64,000 nt of DNA from Bufo bufo (taxonomy: Eukaryota; Chordata; Amphibia; Anura; Bufonidae): NCBI RefSeq assembly GCF_905171765.1, contig NC_053398.1, forward strand, positions 44,794,323 through 44,858,322, written 5' to 3'. How positions within the stretch are numbered: position 1 is the stretch's first letter; every line of letters starts with the position of its first letter. Shown piece after piece: positions 53,447-64,000 of this stretch. Position numbers and translations under genes: made by a program. The notes under the pieces are model-generated. The model had not been told where the DNA came from. It searched no databases and saw nothing but the letters and a program-made list of their open reading frames with translations.

Positions 53447-55430
53447 TTATAGAAAAGTGATTGATAAAAGGTTTCCTTTAAATAAAATCCCATGGTAAAT
53501 TGAGCCCCCCTCTACTTCTGCTAACCACAAAAATCTTTGCTTTATACATACTCTTTTTCTGCCCCGTATCAGATCATTCATTCGTTTTTCCAGGAAGATA
53601 AAAAAGGCGTCCTCGATCCAGATAAGGAAGACAACCACCACATAGAGAATCATTGGGAGCAATATCATCTTGACTAAAGTGGTTCTGCCAGCTTGTGAGA
53701 GAGGTAACTTCCGTCCAAGCCCTAACCTGCTCTTTGATTTTAATTAATCGTAGTAGTGATATTAAGCGCATTATATCCCTGTAATTCCGTACCAATTTTT
53801 ATCCCTAAATAATCCATATAATCTGTTGGGGAAAGTACCCGCACATTTACATCTATACACGGAACAGTACGATTCAAAGGGAGTAACAGATTTAGACCAG
53901 TTGATTTCATATTCCGACAAAGCACTACATTCGTTGATTATCTTAATGATCTGGGGGACTGCTTTCCAACCAGAGTTTAAATATATTAAAAGGTCGTCCG
54001 CATAGAGATTGATCTTCTCCATTGCCCCTCTTCCCCCGAACCCCTCGATTTTATTCTCTCTTCTAACTTTGCATGCCAAAGGTTCGAGAAAGAATGCGAA
54101 GAGCAAGGGGGAGAGTGGACAACCTTGCCTAGTAACTGAATGGGAGGCGAGCTAACCCCATTAATATTAACTCTGGCGGTAGGCCGACAATATAATAACT
54201 GAGTCAAATCAATAAAATTATTGCCCAGATTCATTCGTTCCTTTATCTTCCAGAGGAAGGACCACTCCACCCTGTCAAAGGCTTTTGCAGCATCTAAAGA
54301 CAGGATAGAGCGGTCCCCCCCCCCCCACCTATTTGCATGTTCAAAAAAACTCTATGGATATTAGCCTGTATTTGCCGTTTGGTGATAAACCCTGTCTGGT
54401 CATGGTAGATCAAACCATGTATTACGTTCTAAAGTCAATTCACCAGCAATTTAGCCAGGATCTTGTAATCCGTGTTGAGTAGTGATATAGGTCTATACGG
54501 CCCAATTTCCCCACCATTTTTCCCTTTTTTCAGAATTAATGTAATCAATGCTTCCATTAAAGATGGAGGTAATCTGCCAATTTCTCTGGACTCATTTAAT
54601 ACTTGTGATAGAAGGGGCAACAACACCTCTCTGTGGGGTTTATAAATAACAAAGGGCAGGCCATCCGTGCCAGGCGTTGAATTCCCCCTAATATCACTCA
54701 ATATGTCCTGCAGTTCACTTAGTTGGATAGGGGAATTCAATATAACCGATTCCTGCTCAGGTAAGCTAGGGATGTCGATCTGATTTAAATATGTCTCTAT
54801 AGTATTTTATTTGCCACTTATCTCTGATTGATATACAGTAAAGCAGAGAAATAATTGACAAATCCTAGCTGGATTATGAATTATCTGACCGGAACTCGTT
54901 TTAATATATTTAATTTTATTACAGCTCCTTTGGTTTGCTATTACCGAGGAAAGCATTTTTCCCGGCTTACCTGCCTCACAGTACTGTTGCTGACCTTGGA
55001 AGAACATCTTGTGTTGTGCCTTATGAGTCATAAAATGTTTATATTCATCTTTAGCTTTTTTTTAATTGAAGCTAGGTTTTTCCCTTATTATTTTGTGAGA
55101 TTGCAGCCTCCAGTCCCTTAAGTCTCTCTTCCAATTACTGCTCCTGTTTGGCAAACTTGGCTCTCTTTTTCCTAATTTTACCGTTATATAGTCCCCCAAG
55201 AAATTCTTTTAGCGTATCCCACACATAATGAATATTGGTTGAACCTATATTATGTAACCAAAATTCTGAAATTTCTTTACTTATCAAATCATGTTCTTTA
55301 ATTATATGGATCCAGTGTGGGTTGAGCCTAAATAATCTAGGGCAGTTCTTTAATTTCCATTCCTTAATCAATACTAGGATCGGGGCGTGGTCCGAGAATC
55401 CATGGGCTTCGTATGGACGGGCCATTTTTA
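53447..55430 (-). pseudogene. L1-type LINE internal fragment, copy 3
   Basis: From right to left: the end of the endonuclease (GFSDHAPILVLI) and linker at 55425-55135; reverse transcriptase fingers (NSTPGTDGLPFVIYK, then GPYRPISLLNTDYKILAK) at 54740-54435; NGVSSPPIQL near 54160; YADDLLIYL in 54106-53771; and INWSKSVTPF with DYMDYLGIKIG. A poly-C run at 54317-54328 and several shifts break it. Both ends are missing: no 5' half of the endonuclease, no C-terminal cysteine motif, no poly(A) tail and no target duplication. YADD and the linker differ from copies 1 and 2, suggesting a third lineage. Confidence 0.88.
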
Positions 55431-56071
55431 TTTTATTGGGGTGTGAAGTATGAAACGTGTAAACCTTTATTTAGTGTGGGGTGTATATCACGTGTTTTCA
55501 CACGTGAAGGGGCTTGTAATAAATTTGAAATTAAATTTAGAAGAAAAGTTGTAAAAAAAAAAAAGTATTTTCTGCAAAAAAAAATAAACTTACAGTGCAA
55601 ACTGAGCAGAAGCAATCGGTAATGAACACTACTGGTCGGTGCTCAGTGGTTGCAAAATGCACGTACGCAGATGGTGCGTTCGTTCAAAAACCTAAACTCA
55701 CACTTAACTGAAATATACAGTGCCTTGCAAAAGTATTCACCCCCTTGACTTTTTATTTTTTGTTACATTAAAGCCTTAAGTTCAATGATTTTGTTAATCT
55801 GAATTTTATGTGATGGATCAGAACACAATAGTCTAAGTTGGTGAAGTGAAATGAGAAAAATATATAAATAAAACTATTTTTTAGAAATGGAAAACACAAA
55901 ATTGGCATGTGCGTATGTATTCACCCCTTTGTTAGGAAGTCCATAAAAAGCTCTGGGGCTACCAATTACCTTCAGAAGTCACATGATCTGTCATTACATA
56001 TACACACCTTTTTTGAAAGGCCCCAGAGGCTGCAACACCTAAGCAAGAGGCATCTCTAACCAAACACTGCC

Positions 56072-57891
56072 ATGAAGACCAAGGAACTCTCCAAAAAAGT
56101 AAGGGACAATGTTGTTGAGAAGTACAAGTCAGGGTTAGGTTATAAAAAATATCCAAATCTTTGATGATCCCCAGAAGCACCATCAAATCTATGATAACCA
56201 AATGGAAAGTACATGGCACAACAGCAAACCTGCCAAGAGACGGCCGCCCACCAAAACTCACGGACCGGGCAAGGAGCGCATTAATCAGAGAGCCAGCACA
56301 GAGACCTAAGGCAACCCTGGAGCAGCTGCAGAGTTCTACAGCAGAGGTACGCTCCATAGAGTTGGGCTTTATGGCAGAGTGGCCAGAAGAAAGCCAAGAC
56401 TTTCAGTTAAAAACAAAAAGGCCACAGAAGAGTTCCCTTCCCCAACTAAGAAAATTATGCTTTCATGGGAATCTGAGTTGGGATATCCTCTCACACCTGA
56501 TCAATGGAAAAGATCTCTCCTTTTCACCCATAAATCTTCAATTTCCTGCAGGATTCAGGAACTTAATTATAAGATTTGGTCTAGATGGTATAGGACCCCG
56601 GTTAAACTTAACCAGTTTTATCCTTTGGTTCCAGACACGTGTTGGAGGTGTTCGAAAGATAGAGGCACTATGCTACACATCTGGTGGGAGTGTACAGGAG
56701 TAGCAACACTATGGAATGACATCTTCAAGCTACACGAATATTTGTACAAAATCCATATCCCTATGTCGCCCCAGATAGCTCTCCTTTCAGTTTACCCGGG
56801 CAGAATTAGGATAGTCAAGAAGGGCATTCTTAGATTTTTTGTTATAGCAATGCGTCAAATAATTCCCAGAGCGTGGAGATCACCAGATAGTCCCCTTAGG
56901 ATCACTTGGGTTAATGCTTTGGACTCTCTAGCACGTCTAGAGGAGCTGGGAGCCGAAGATCAAGGTCTTGGAGTCGCTCACTCTAAACAATGGGAGGCCT
57001 GGTACCAGTTCCGTGCATCAGCAGGTTTCTCGGGTTGGTTGTCCTCAGGATCTACCACTTAAAATATTCTATCCAGTCTGACTGCAGTCATAGCTTATAT
57101 AGATTGCCAATTCAATCTCATTCCCCCCCCCTCCTTCCTTACCCTTCCCCCCGGATCCCTTGTCTTGTCTCCCCCTGTTCTACCTCATCCGTCTAATATT
57201 GATGTTTGATGACTCTTTTTTCTTTGTACTGACTTGATATGTACTATTGTAATACCCACAAAATACATATACTCAAATGTAACTAGCTCATACTGCATGT
57301 TTTCAAATGTATATGGTTTTCAATAAAAACAAATTGAACCATAAAAACAAAAAGGCACGTTGGGAGTTTGCGAAAAGGCATGTGGGAGACTCCCAAAATG
57401 TATGGAGGAAGGTGCTCTGGTCTGATGAGACTAAAATTGAACTTTTCAGCCATCAAAGAAAACGCTATGTCTGGCGCAAACTCAACACATCACATCACCC
57501 AAAAAACACCATCCCCACAGTGAAACATGGTGGTGGCAGCATCATGCTGTGAGGATGTTTTTCAACAGCCGGGACTGGGAAACTGGTCAGAGTTGAGGCA
57601 AAGATGGATGGTGCTAAATAGAGGGATATTCTTAAGCAAAACCTGTACCACTCTGCGCATGATTTGAGGCTAGGACGGAGGTTCACCTTCCAGCAGGACA
57701 ATGACCCCAAACACACTGCTAAAGCAACACTTGAGTGGTTTAAGGGGAAACATGTAAATGTGTTGGAATGGCCTAGTCAAAGCCCAGATCTCAACCCAAT
57801 AGAAAATCCGTGGTCAGACTTAAAGATTGCTGTTCACAAGTGCAAACCATCCAACTTGAAGGAGCTAGAGCAGTTTTGCAAGGAGAAATGA
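56072..57891 (+). pseudogene. Tc1 transposase interrupted by L1
   Basis: It starts at ATG 56072 (MKTKELSKKVRDNVVEKYKS). Loss of one A in a poly-A run near 56143 ends that frame, and reading resumes at MIPRSTIKSMITKW with the helix-turn-helix and DGRPPKLTDRARS. The N-terminal half is cut at 56425 by the L1. From 57342 it continues: [29 protein letters not shown] (first Asp), a TGA after [17 protein letters not shown] (second Asp) and [11 protein letters not shown] (Glu, spacing 34). All catalytic residues survive, but the gene has a shift, a stop and a 0.9-kb insertion. Confidence 0.92.
56426..57341 (+). mobile_element. 5'-truncated L1 fragment, copy 4
   Basis: Flanked by a 16-18 bp duplication (taaaaacaaaaaggccac at 56408-56425, taaaaacaaaaaggcac at 57342-57357, one C different). 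It encodes only the C-terminal part of ORF2, including CWRCSKDRGTMLHIWWEC (C-x2-C-x8-H-x4-C), then a C/T-rich 3' UTR with AATAAA near 57322. Severe 5' truncation is typical of target-primed reverse transcription. Confidence 0.9.
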
Positions 57892-58200
57892 GAATAAATC
57901 CCAGTGGCAAGATGTGGCAAGCTCATAGAGACTTATACAAAGCGACTTGGAGCTGTGATTGCCGCAAAAGATGGCTCTACAAAGTAATGATTTTAGGGGG
58001 GTGAATAGTTATGCACATTGACTTTTCTGTTATTTTGTCCTATTTGTTGTTTGCTTTACAATAAAAAAAATTATAATCTTCAACGTTGTGGGCATGTTCT
58101 GTAAATTAAATGATAAAAATCAAACAATCCATGTTAATTCCAGGTTGTGAGGCACCAAAATAGGAAAAAAGTCAAGGGGGTGAATACTTTTGCAACGCAC

Positions 58201-58202
<2 letters not shown>

Positions 58203-58240
<38 letters not shown>
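58203..58240 (+). repeat. (TA)n microsatellite
   Basis: Pure ta run beside the end of the Tc1 element. Confidence 0.9.
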
Positions 58241-58349
58241 CTACCACTAACTCCAGGTCTTTTTTTACACAAAAAAAACCCTCAAAAATGCAGATCATGC
58301 GTGCAAAAACTGTAGTATAAAAATTCACTATAGTGAACACTGGCTAAAA

Positions 58350-58358
58350 AATTTACTA

Positions 58359-58442
<84 letters not shown>

Positions 58443-58456
58443 TACATACATATACA
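58350..58456 (+). repeat. (TA)n(CA)n microsatellite
   Basis: TA runs broken by 'atta', then caca and cataca, ending at the next Tc1 element. Confidence 0.9.
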
Positions 58457-60025
58457 CAGTCAGGTCCATAAATATTGGGACAGCGACACAATTCCAACAT
58501 TTCTGGCTCTATACACCACCACAATGGATTTGAAATGATACTAACAAGATGTGCTTTACCTACAGACTGTCATCTTTAATTTGAGGGTATTTACATCCAA
58601 ATCAGGTAAACGGTGTAGGAATTACAACAGTTTGCATATGTGCCTCCCACTTGTTAAGGAACCAAAAGTAATGGGACATAATAATAATCATAAATAAAAC
58701 TTTCACTTTTTAAATGCTTGGTTGCAAATACTTTGCAGTCAATTACAGCCTGAAGTCTGGAACGCATAGACATCACCAGACGTTGGGTTTCATCCCTGGT
58801 GATGCTCTGCCAGGCCTCCACTGCAACTGTCTTCCGTTCCTGCTTGTTCTTGGGGCATTTTCCCTTCAGTTTTGTCTTCAGCAAGTGAAATGCATGCTCA
58901 ATCGGATTCAGGTCAGGTGATTGACTTGGCCATTGCATAACATTCCACTTCTTTCCCTTAAAAAACTCTTTGGCTGCTTTTGCAGTATGCTTTGGGTCAT
59001 TGTCCACCTGCACTGTGAAGCGCGGTCCAATGAGTTCTGAAGCATTTGGCTGAATATGAGCAGATAATATTGCCCAAAACACTTCAGAATTCATCCTGCT
59101 GCTTTTGTCAGCAGTCACATCATCAATAAATACAAGAGAACCAGTTCCATTGGCAGCCATACATGCCCACGCCATGACACTACCACCACTGTGCTTCACT
59201 GATGAGGTGGTATGCTTAGGATCATGAGCAGTTCCTTTCCTTCTCCATACTCTTCTCTTCCCATCACTCTGGTACAAGTTGATCTTGGTCTCATCTGTCC
59301 ATAGGATGTTGTTCCAGAACTGTGAAGGCTTTTTTAGATGTCGTTTGGCAAACTCTAATCTGGCCTTCCTGTTTTTGAGGCTCGCTAATGGTTAACATCT
59401 TGTGGTGAACCCTCTGTATTCACTCTGGTGAAGTCTTCTCTTGACCAGGTAAAGAATTCTTCGGTCACCCACCACAGTTGTTTTCCGTGGTCTTCCGGGT
59501 CTTTTGGTGTTGCTGAGCACACCGTTGCGTTCCTTCTTTTTAAGAATGTTCCAAACGGTTGTTTTGGCCTCGCCTAATGTTTTTGCTATCTCTCTGATGG
59601 GTTTGTTTTGTTTTGTCAGCCTAATGATGGCTTGCTTCACGGATAGTGACAGCTCTTTGGATCTCATCTTGAGAGTTGACAGAAACAGATTACAAATGCA
59701 AATCGCACACTTGAAATGAACTCTGGACCTTTTATCTGCTCCCTGTAATTGGGATAGTGAGGGAATAACACACACCTGGCCATGGAACAGCTGAGAAGCC
59801 AATTGTCCCATTACTTTTGGTCCCTCAACAAGTGGGAGGCAAATATGCAAACTGTTGTAATTCCTACACCGTTCACTTGATTTGGATGTAAATACCCTCA
59901 AATTAAAGCCGACAGTCTGCAGTTAAAGCACATCTTGTTTGTTTCATTTAAAATCCATTGTGGTGGTGTATAGAGCCAAAAATGTTAGAATTGTGTCGAT
60001 GTCCCAATATTTATGGACCTGACTG
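58457..60025 (-). mobile_element. Tc1 element, family CAGTCAGGTCC, second copy
   Basis: Both ends start CAGTCAGGTCCATAAATATT. The flanks (ca and ga) no longer show TA. 1569 bp. It is the same family as 45591-47240 in the opposite orientation, 11 kb away. Confidence 0.92.
58654..59667 (-). pseudogene. Tc1 transposase, second copy
   Basis: It starts at ATG 59667 (MRSKELSLSVKQAII), with REIAKTLGEAKTTVWNILKK and RPGRPRK. The frame is intact through the region that is duplicated in the other copy, but an in-frame deletion joins ILYLVK to RRLHQSEYRG, removing about 25 residues that the 46-kb copy retains. A TAA follows TTRC (about 59393). The catalytic half is open from 59277: D1 lies just upstream of that start in WTDET, VQVDNDPKHT and SPDLNPIEH follow, so the DD34E residues are present. 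Confidence 0.9.
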
Positions 60026-60132
60026 GATAGATATATATATATCCAAAGGATGGCAGGGCAGCACTCCTCACTTCAAGTGATGCAAATGATTCTGGTGCCA
60101 GCGTTTTCCCCTAGGTCCTGGGGTCCAAACAC

Positions 60133-60837
60133 AATCCAAATAAATGTAACGCAGCACTCCTTAGGCTACTTTCACACTGCCGTTCAGAGCGGGTCCGTCT
60201 GGTATCTGCCTAGACGGATCCGCTCCTATAATGCAGACGTTTGGATCCGTTCAGAATGGATCCGTATGCATTATAGTTTAAAAAAAATTCTAAGTGTGAA
60301 AGTAGCCTGAACGGATCCGTCCAGACTTTACATTGAAAGTCAATGGGGACGGATCCGTTTGATAATTGAGCCATATTGTGTCAACTTCAAACGGATCCGT
60401 CCCCATTGACTTACATTGTAAGTCTGGACGCATCCGCTTGCTTCCGCACGGCCAGGCGGACACCCGAACGCTGCAAGCAGCGTTCAGGTGTCCGCTTGCT
60501 GAGCAGAGGCTGAACGCTGCCAGACTGATGCATTCTGAGCGGATCCGCCTCCACTGAGAATGCATTAGGGCAGTACGGATGCGTTCGGGGCCGCTTGTGA
60601 GACCCTTCAAACGGAACTCACAAGCGGACACCCGAACGCTAGTGTGAAAGTAGCCTTAGATAAAAAGTGAAAAAATACAAAATTTATTCAACACATGCTG
60701 ATACAGGCAACGTTTCAGCTCTCTCACAGAGCCATTATCAAGCCAAGTGAAACATTGCCTGTATCAACATGTGTTGAATACATTTTGTATTTTTTCACTT
60801 TTTATCTAAGGAGTGCTGCATTACATTTATTTGGATT
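60133..60837. repeat. Palindrome split by a MITE
   Basis: Arms of about 95 bp (aatccaaataaatgtaacgc ... caggcaacgtttc and the complement ... gaaacattgcctg) enclose a short loop near 60725. The left arm is broken by the MITE at 60164-60655; the right arm is continuous. Confidence 0.85.
60164..60655 (+). mobile_element. PIF/Harbinger-like MITE, nested
   Basis: TTA stands at 60161-60163 and 60656-60658. The ends are GGCTACTTTCACACTGCCG and GCTAGTGTGAAAGTAGCC. The empty site is readable in the other palindrome arm (TAA at 60807-60809). The interior consists of cggatccg-rich arms. Confidence 0.92.
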
Positions 60838-60986
60838 ATATATATATTTTTTTTTTATAAAGCCCTAACTACTTTTTTTCTTCTTTTTTAACAAAAAAAA
60901 TGAAAAATTTGCCCAAAAAAATGAGCACAAAAAATGTGCAGGTGCTGATCAGTCAGGTACGCACTGAACTGGACTTGGCGGTCACA

Positions 60987-61686
60987 GGCTACTTTCACAC
61001 TGGCGTTTCTGGGTCCGCCTGTGAGATCCGTTTCAAGGCTCTCACAAGCGGCCCCAAACGGATCTGTTTAGCCCCAATGCATTCTGAATGGATGCGGATC
61101 CATTCAGAATGCATCAGTTTGGCTCCGTTCAGCCTCCATTCCTCTCCGGAGGTGGACACCAAAACGCAGCTTGCAGTGTTTTGGGGTCCGCCTGGCGATG
61201 CAGAGCCAAACGGATCCGTCCTGACTTACAATGTAAGTCAATGGGGACGGATCCGTTTACATTGACACAAATATGGTGCAATTGTAAACGGATCCGTCCC
61301 CCATTGACTTTCAATGTAAGGGTCCATTCACACGTCTGTGTTTTGCGGATCCGCAAAACACAGACACCAGGAATGTGCGATCCGCAATTTGCGGACCGCA
61401 CATCACAGACACTATATTAGAAAATGCCTTTTCTGGTCCGCAATTGCGGACAAGAATAGGACATGTTCTATTTTTTTCAGGAACGGAATTGCGGATCCCG
61501 AAAAAACGGATCCCAAAAAAACGGATGCAGATTCTGGAAATGCGGATTCGCATCCGTTCCAGCCCCATTGAAAGTGAATGGGTCCGCAATTTGCGGAACA
61601 AATGTGGACCCGAATTACGGATGTGTGAATGGACCCTAAGTCAGGATGGATCCGTTTGACTTACACTTAGACTTAGATTTTTTTTT
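60987..61686 (+). mobile_element. PIF/Harbinger-like MITE, right end lost
   Basis: The left end is GGCTACTTTCACACTGGCG, preceded by aca rather than TTA. It contains the nested element 61320-61636 and breaks off before the next element. Confidence 0.65.
61320..61636 (+). mobile_element. PIF/Harbinger-like MITE, subfamily GGGTCCATTCACACG
   Basis: TAA stands at 61317-61319 and 61637-61639. The termini GGGTCCATTCACACG and GTGTGAATGGACCC are inverted. It lies inside the element starting at 60987. Rich in 'ttgcggatccgca' and 'ggacaagaatagga' motifs. Confidence 0.85.
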
Positions 61687-61689
61687 TAA

Positions 61690-62257
61690 GGCTACTTTCA
61701 CACTTGCGGCAGAGAGATCCGGCAAGCAGTTCCGTCGCCGGAACTGCCTGCCGGATCAGGCAAAATGTATGCTAACTGATGGCATTAGTAAGACTGATCA
61801 GGATCCTGATCAGTCTTAAAAATGCCTGATCAGTCGAAAAAATGCATTGAAATGCCGGATCCGTCTTTCCGGTGTCATCCGGCAAAAACGGATCCGGCAT
61901 TTATTTTTTCACCTTTTTTTCATTCTGCGCATGCGCATACCGGAAGGACGGATCCGGCATTCCGGTATTCTGAATGCCGGATCCGGCACTAATACATTCC
62001 TATGGGAAAAAATGCCTGATCCGGCGTTCAGGCAAGTCTTCAGTTTTTTTAGCCGGAGATAAAACCGTAGCATGCTACGGTTTTCTCTTTTGCCTGATCA
62101 GTCAAAACGACTGAACTGAAGACATCCTGATGCATCCTGAACGGATTACTCTCCATTCAGAATGCATGGGGACATACCTGATCAGTTCTTTTCCGGTATA
62201 GAGCCCCTGTGACGGAACTCTATGCCGGAAAAGAACAACGCAAGTGTGAAAGTAGCC
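61690..62257 (+). mobile_element. PIF/Harbinger-like MITE, subfamily with gccggatc
   Basis: The ends are GGCTACTTTCACACTTGCG and GCAAGTGTGAAAGTAGCC, flanked by TAA and TTA. The interior repeats gccggatc and cctgatcagtc palindromes. Confidence 0.85.
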
Positions 62258-62265
62258 TTACTAAG

Positions 62266-62377
62266 TGATGCAGACGGATCCGTACTGAACGGATACCATC
62301 GTTTGCATTTATAGGTGCGGATCCGTCTGTGCAGACACCAGACGGATCCGCACCTAACGCAGATGTGAAAGTAGCAA
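62266..62377 (+). mobile_element. PIF/Harbinger-like MITE, right-end fragment
   Basis: It ends CGCAGATGTGAAAGTAGC and carries cggatccg palindromes. The left end is missing. Confidence 0.55.
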
Positions 62378-63105
62378 CAGCTCGCACACAGAAAAAGTGG
62401 TGCAGAGCTGGAAAATGGTAAAAAATTTAAAAAAAGACCCCAAAAAAGTGCACGGACCGAATAGCGTCTGAGTGTTGTTCCAGCCAATAGCAGTGCTGGC
62501 AGGGGACCCAAAACACTGGTGTCCCCTGCCTCACTTTGGAGGTGACCGGTGCTGACTTGTTCAGCATCTGCCACCTCCCCCTGACGCCTCTGATAGCTTC
62601 CTGCGCTGCGATGTGCCAGTCTCATTGATCGGCCAATCGCAACGCTTGGAGCTGCAGGGGGGCGGTGCAGCACCATGCTGCCCTTACCCAGCATGGCTGC
62701 CTGCCGGTAGGTGCAGGCATGGTGCTGCGACTCCCCCCCCCCTTCCCCGTGATCGTTCCCCAGAGCCCCGCAGACCTTGCGCCATAAATGTACGGCGGTG
62801 GGCGTTAAGTCACATCCGGTTGCGCCAAACATGTACGGTGCTTTGCGTTAAAATGAGTATTTTTTTATATGGCCATCAACTCCTACAGATAATCGATAAT
62901 CCTCAGCCGGTTTCAAGTCAATATTATAATTGGTGTTTGGATGTGATTTTACATCAATTAACAGACAGTGGGGGAGATTTATTAAGACTGGCCTTCCTGT
63001 ACGCCATTCCTGATCTCCTATGCACTGGAGTTAGATGCCTTTTAATAAGTTAGGCACATCTGTGCCACGCCATGCGCCGAAACTCAAATCTGAGCTATAA
63101 CTTAG
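62378..63105. other. No gene seen
   Basis: Mixed sequence with a GC-rich part at 62480-62800. The frames of 146 and 216 codons across it show no recognisable domain and partly overlap repeat DNA. Confidence 0.4.
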
Positions 63106-63107
63106 AG

Positions 63108-63270
63108 GGGTTGTCCCATCTCAGACTTTAGGGGCATATCGCTAGGATGTCTAATATGTGTGGGTCACATCTCTGGGACCTGCACCTGTACTTAAAACGG
63201 AGCCCACAAAGTCCTGAAGGGCACGCCATGCATGCGCAGCCACCCTTCATTCCTTCCTGTGGGGCTGACG
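63108..63270 (+). mobile_element. TTAA-type MITE fragment
   Basis: It starts 'agaggggttgtcccatctc' and shares 'catatcgctaggat' and 'gcatgcgcagcc' with 36708-36948. Right end missing. Confidence 0.55.
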
Positions 63271-63294
63271 GAAATAGCTGAGGCAGCTCTCTGA

Positions 63295-63598
63295 GCCTTC
63301 CCTTTTTTGATTTCCGTATACAGTCCTTATACGGAACCATTCATTTCAATGGGTCTGCAAAAGAAAACGGAATGTACATTTATGCATTCTGTTTCCGTAT
63401 TTCCGTTCTGTTCAAAGATAGAACATGTCCTATTATTGTCCGCATAACGGACAAGGATAGTACTGTTCTATCAGGGGCCAGCTGTTCCGTTCCACAAAAA
63501 ACGGAATGCACACAGACGTCATCCGTATTTTTTGCAGATCCGTTTTTTTTGCACACCGCAAAATACTGAAAAAGCCACACGGTCGTGTGCAAGAGGCC
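63295..63598 (+). mobile_element. PIF/Harbinger-like MITE, left end lost
   Basis: The right end is ACACGGTCGTGTGCAAGAGGCC followed by TTA. The interior repeats tttccgt and ttgtccg motifs. Confidence 0.55.
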
Positions 63599-63630
63599 TT
63601 AAAGTAATCAAGCATGGATGTTCATTTTAA

Positions 63631-63849
63631 AAGACTTCTATACTGATGACCTATCCAGTCATCACTTCAATGAGCTGCATCTAGGCCATGTGACCAACTG
63701 GCCTAGAAAAGGCTGCGAGAAGGCCGCAGCAATACTGTGCACGTCAGAGCCTTCTCAAAAGGCTGATTGGTGGGGGTTCCGGGTGTCGGACTCCTACTGA
63801 TAAGATCCTCTAGATAGGTCATCAGTTTAAAATTCCTGGAAAACTCCTT
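63631..63849 (+). mobile_element. TTAA-family MITE A, shortened
   Basis: TTAA stands at 63627-63630 and 63850-63853. It has the 'actgatgacctatcc' and 'ataggtcatcagt' blocks and the end CCTGGAAAACTCCT. The next MITE begins inside its terminal TTAA. Confidence 0.65.
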
Positions 63850-63853
63850 TTAA

Positions 63854-64000
63854 GGCTCCATTCACACGTCCGTGGTGTGTTGCGGATCCGCAACACACCC
63901 GCCCGGCACCGCTATAGAAATGCCTATTCTTGTCCGCAAGCTGCGGACAAGAATAGGACATGTTCTATCTTTTGCGGAGCTGTGGACTTTAAGATCGGGG
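63854..64000 (+). mobile_element. PIF/Harbinger-like MITE, cut by window end
   Basis: TAA stands at 63851-63853, then GGCTCCATTCACACGTCCG and the 'ttgtccgc...gcggacaagaatagg' hairpin also seen in 61320-61636. Continues past the window. Confidence 0.7.

Larger units (their letters stand above)
55718..58202 (+). mobile_element. Tc1 element split by an L1 fragment
   Basis: TA stands at 55716-55717. The inverted repeats CAGTGCCTTGCAAAAGTATT and AATACTTTTGCAACGCACTG each run for about 220 bp. The right TA is altered (aata). Without the L1 the element is about 1.55 kb. Confidence 0.92.

Noticed and set aside
62182..62832. 216-codon minus-strand frame as a host gene
   Set aside because: Part of it lies in PIF-like MITE sequence and the rest has no recognisable domain or splice context.

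Overview
The window reads as a vertebrate, probably anuran amphibian, intergenic or intronic region built almost entirely from layered transposable elements. The vertebrate call rests on long-inverted-repeat Tc1 elements, L1-type LINEs, hAT elements with 8-bp duplications, a tRNA-headed SINE and (GATA)n tracts. The anuran call rests on recognising, from memory, very abundant short families ending in TTAA-AGGGGTTATCC and TTA-GGCTACTTTCACAC; the species cannot be fixed. I found no convincing host exon, no rRNA or tRNA gene and no intact transposase or reverse transcriptase.

Layout. 0.9-5.9 kb: a TTAA-flanked element carrying a minisatellite with a higher-order period, (GATA)n tracts, and a hAT-type element with two internal minisatellites. 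6-7 kb: a probable LTR. 8-13.3 kb: a dense MITE cluster with several insertions nested in one another. 13.3-16.1 kb: the largest repeat-poor stretch, with homeodomain/POU-like AT motifs. 16.1-18.4 kb: a hAT element holding a 739-bp palindrome, next to a deleted Tc1 element. 18.6-24.2 kb: MITEs, a Tc1 transposase scrap and an 82-bp tandem array. 24.4-25.9 kb: a decayed Ty3/Gypsy pol plus LTR. 26-30 kb: tandem repeats, a solo LTR and a SINE. 30.9-36.4 kb: L1 copy 1 (+). 37.6-47.2 kb: a minisatellite split by a Tc1 that is itself split by a 6.2-kb L1 (-), then a second Tc1. 47.3-52.3 kb: an inverted minisatellite, a small hAT MITE, and an LTR remnant split by a 1455-bp hAT element. 53.4-60 kb: an L1 fragment (-) and two more Tc1 elements, one split by a 5'-truncated L1. 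60-64 kb: a cluster of PIF/Harbinger-like MITEs rich in cggatccg.

The elements act on each other, not as a pathway. Nesting gives a local relative chronology, and several insertions carry their own controls, because the empty target survives in the other arm of a palindrome or in a second copy. The most distinctive theme is small DNA transposons that carry minisatellites inside them. Two inverted hAT copies 46 kb apart share the same order of variant repeat units, so the array was present before the copies separated. All family assignments come from reading terminal repeats, target duplications and motifs; no database search was possible.
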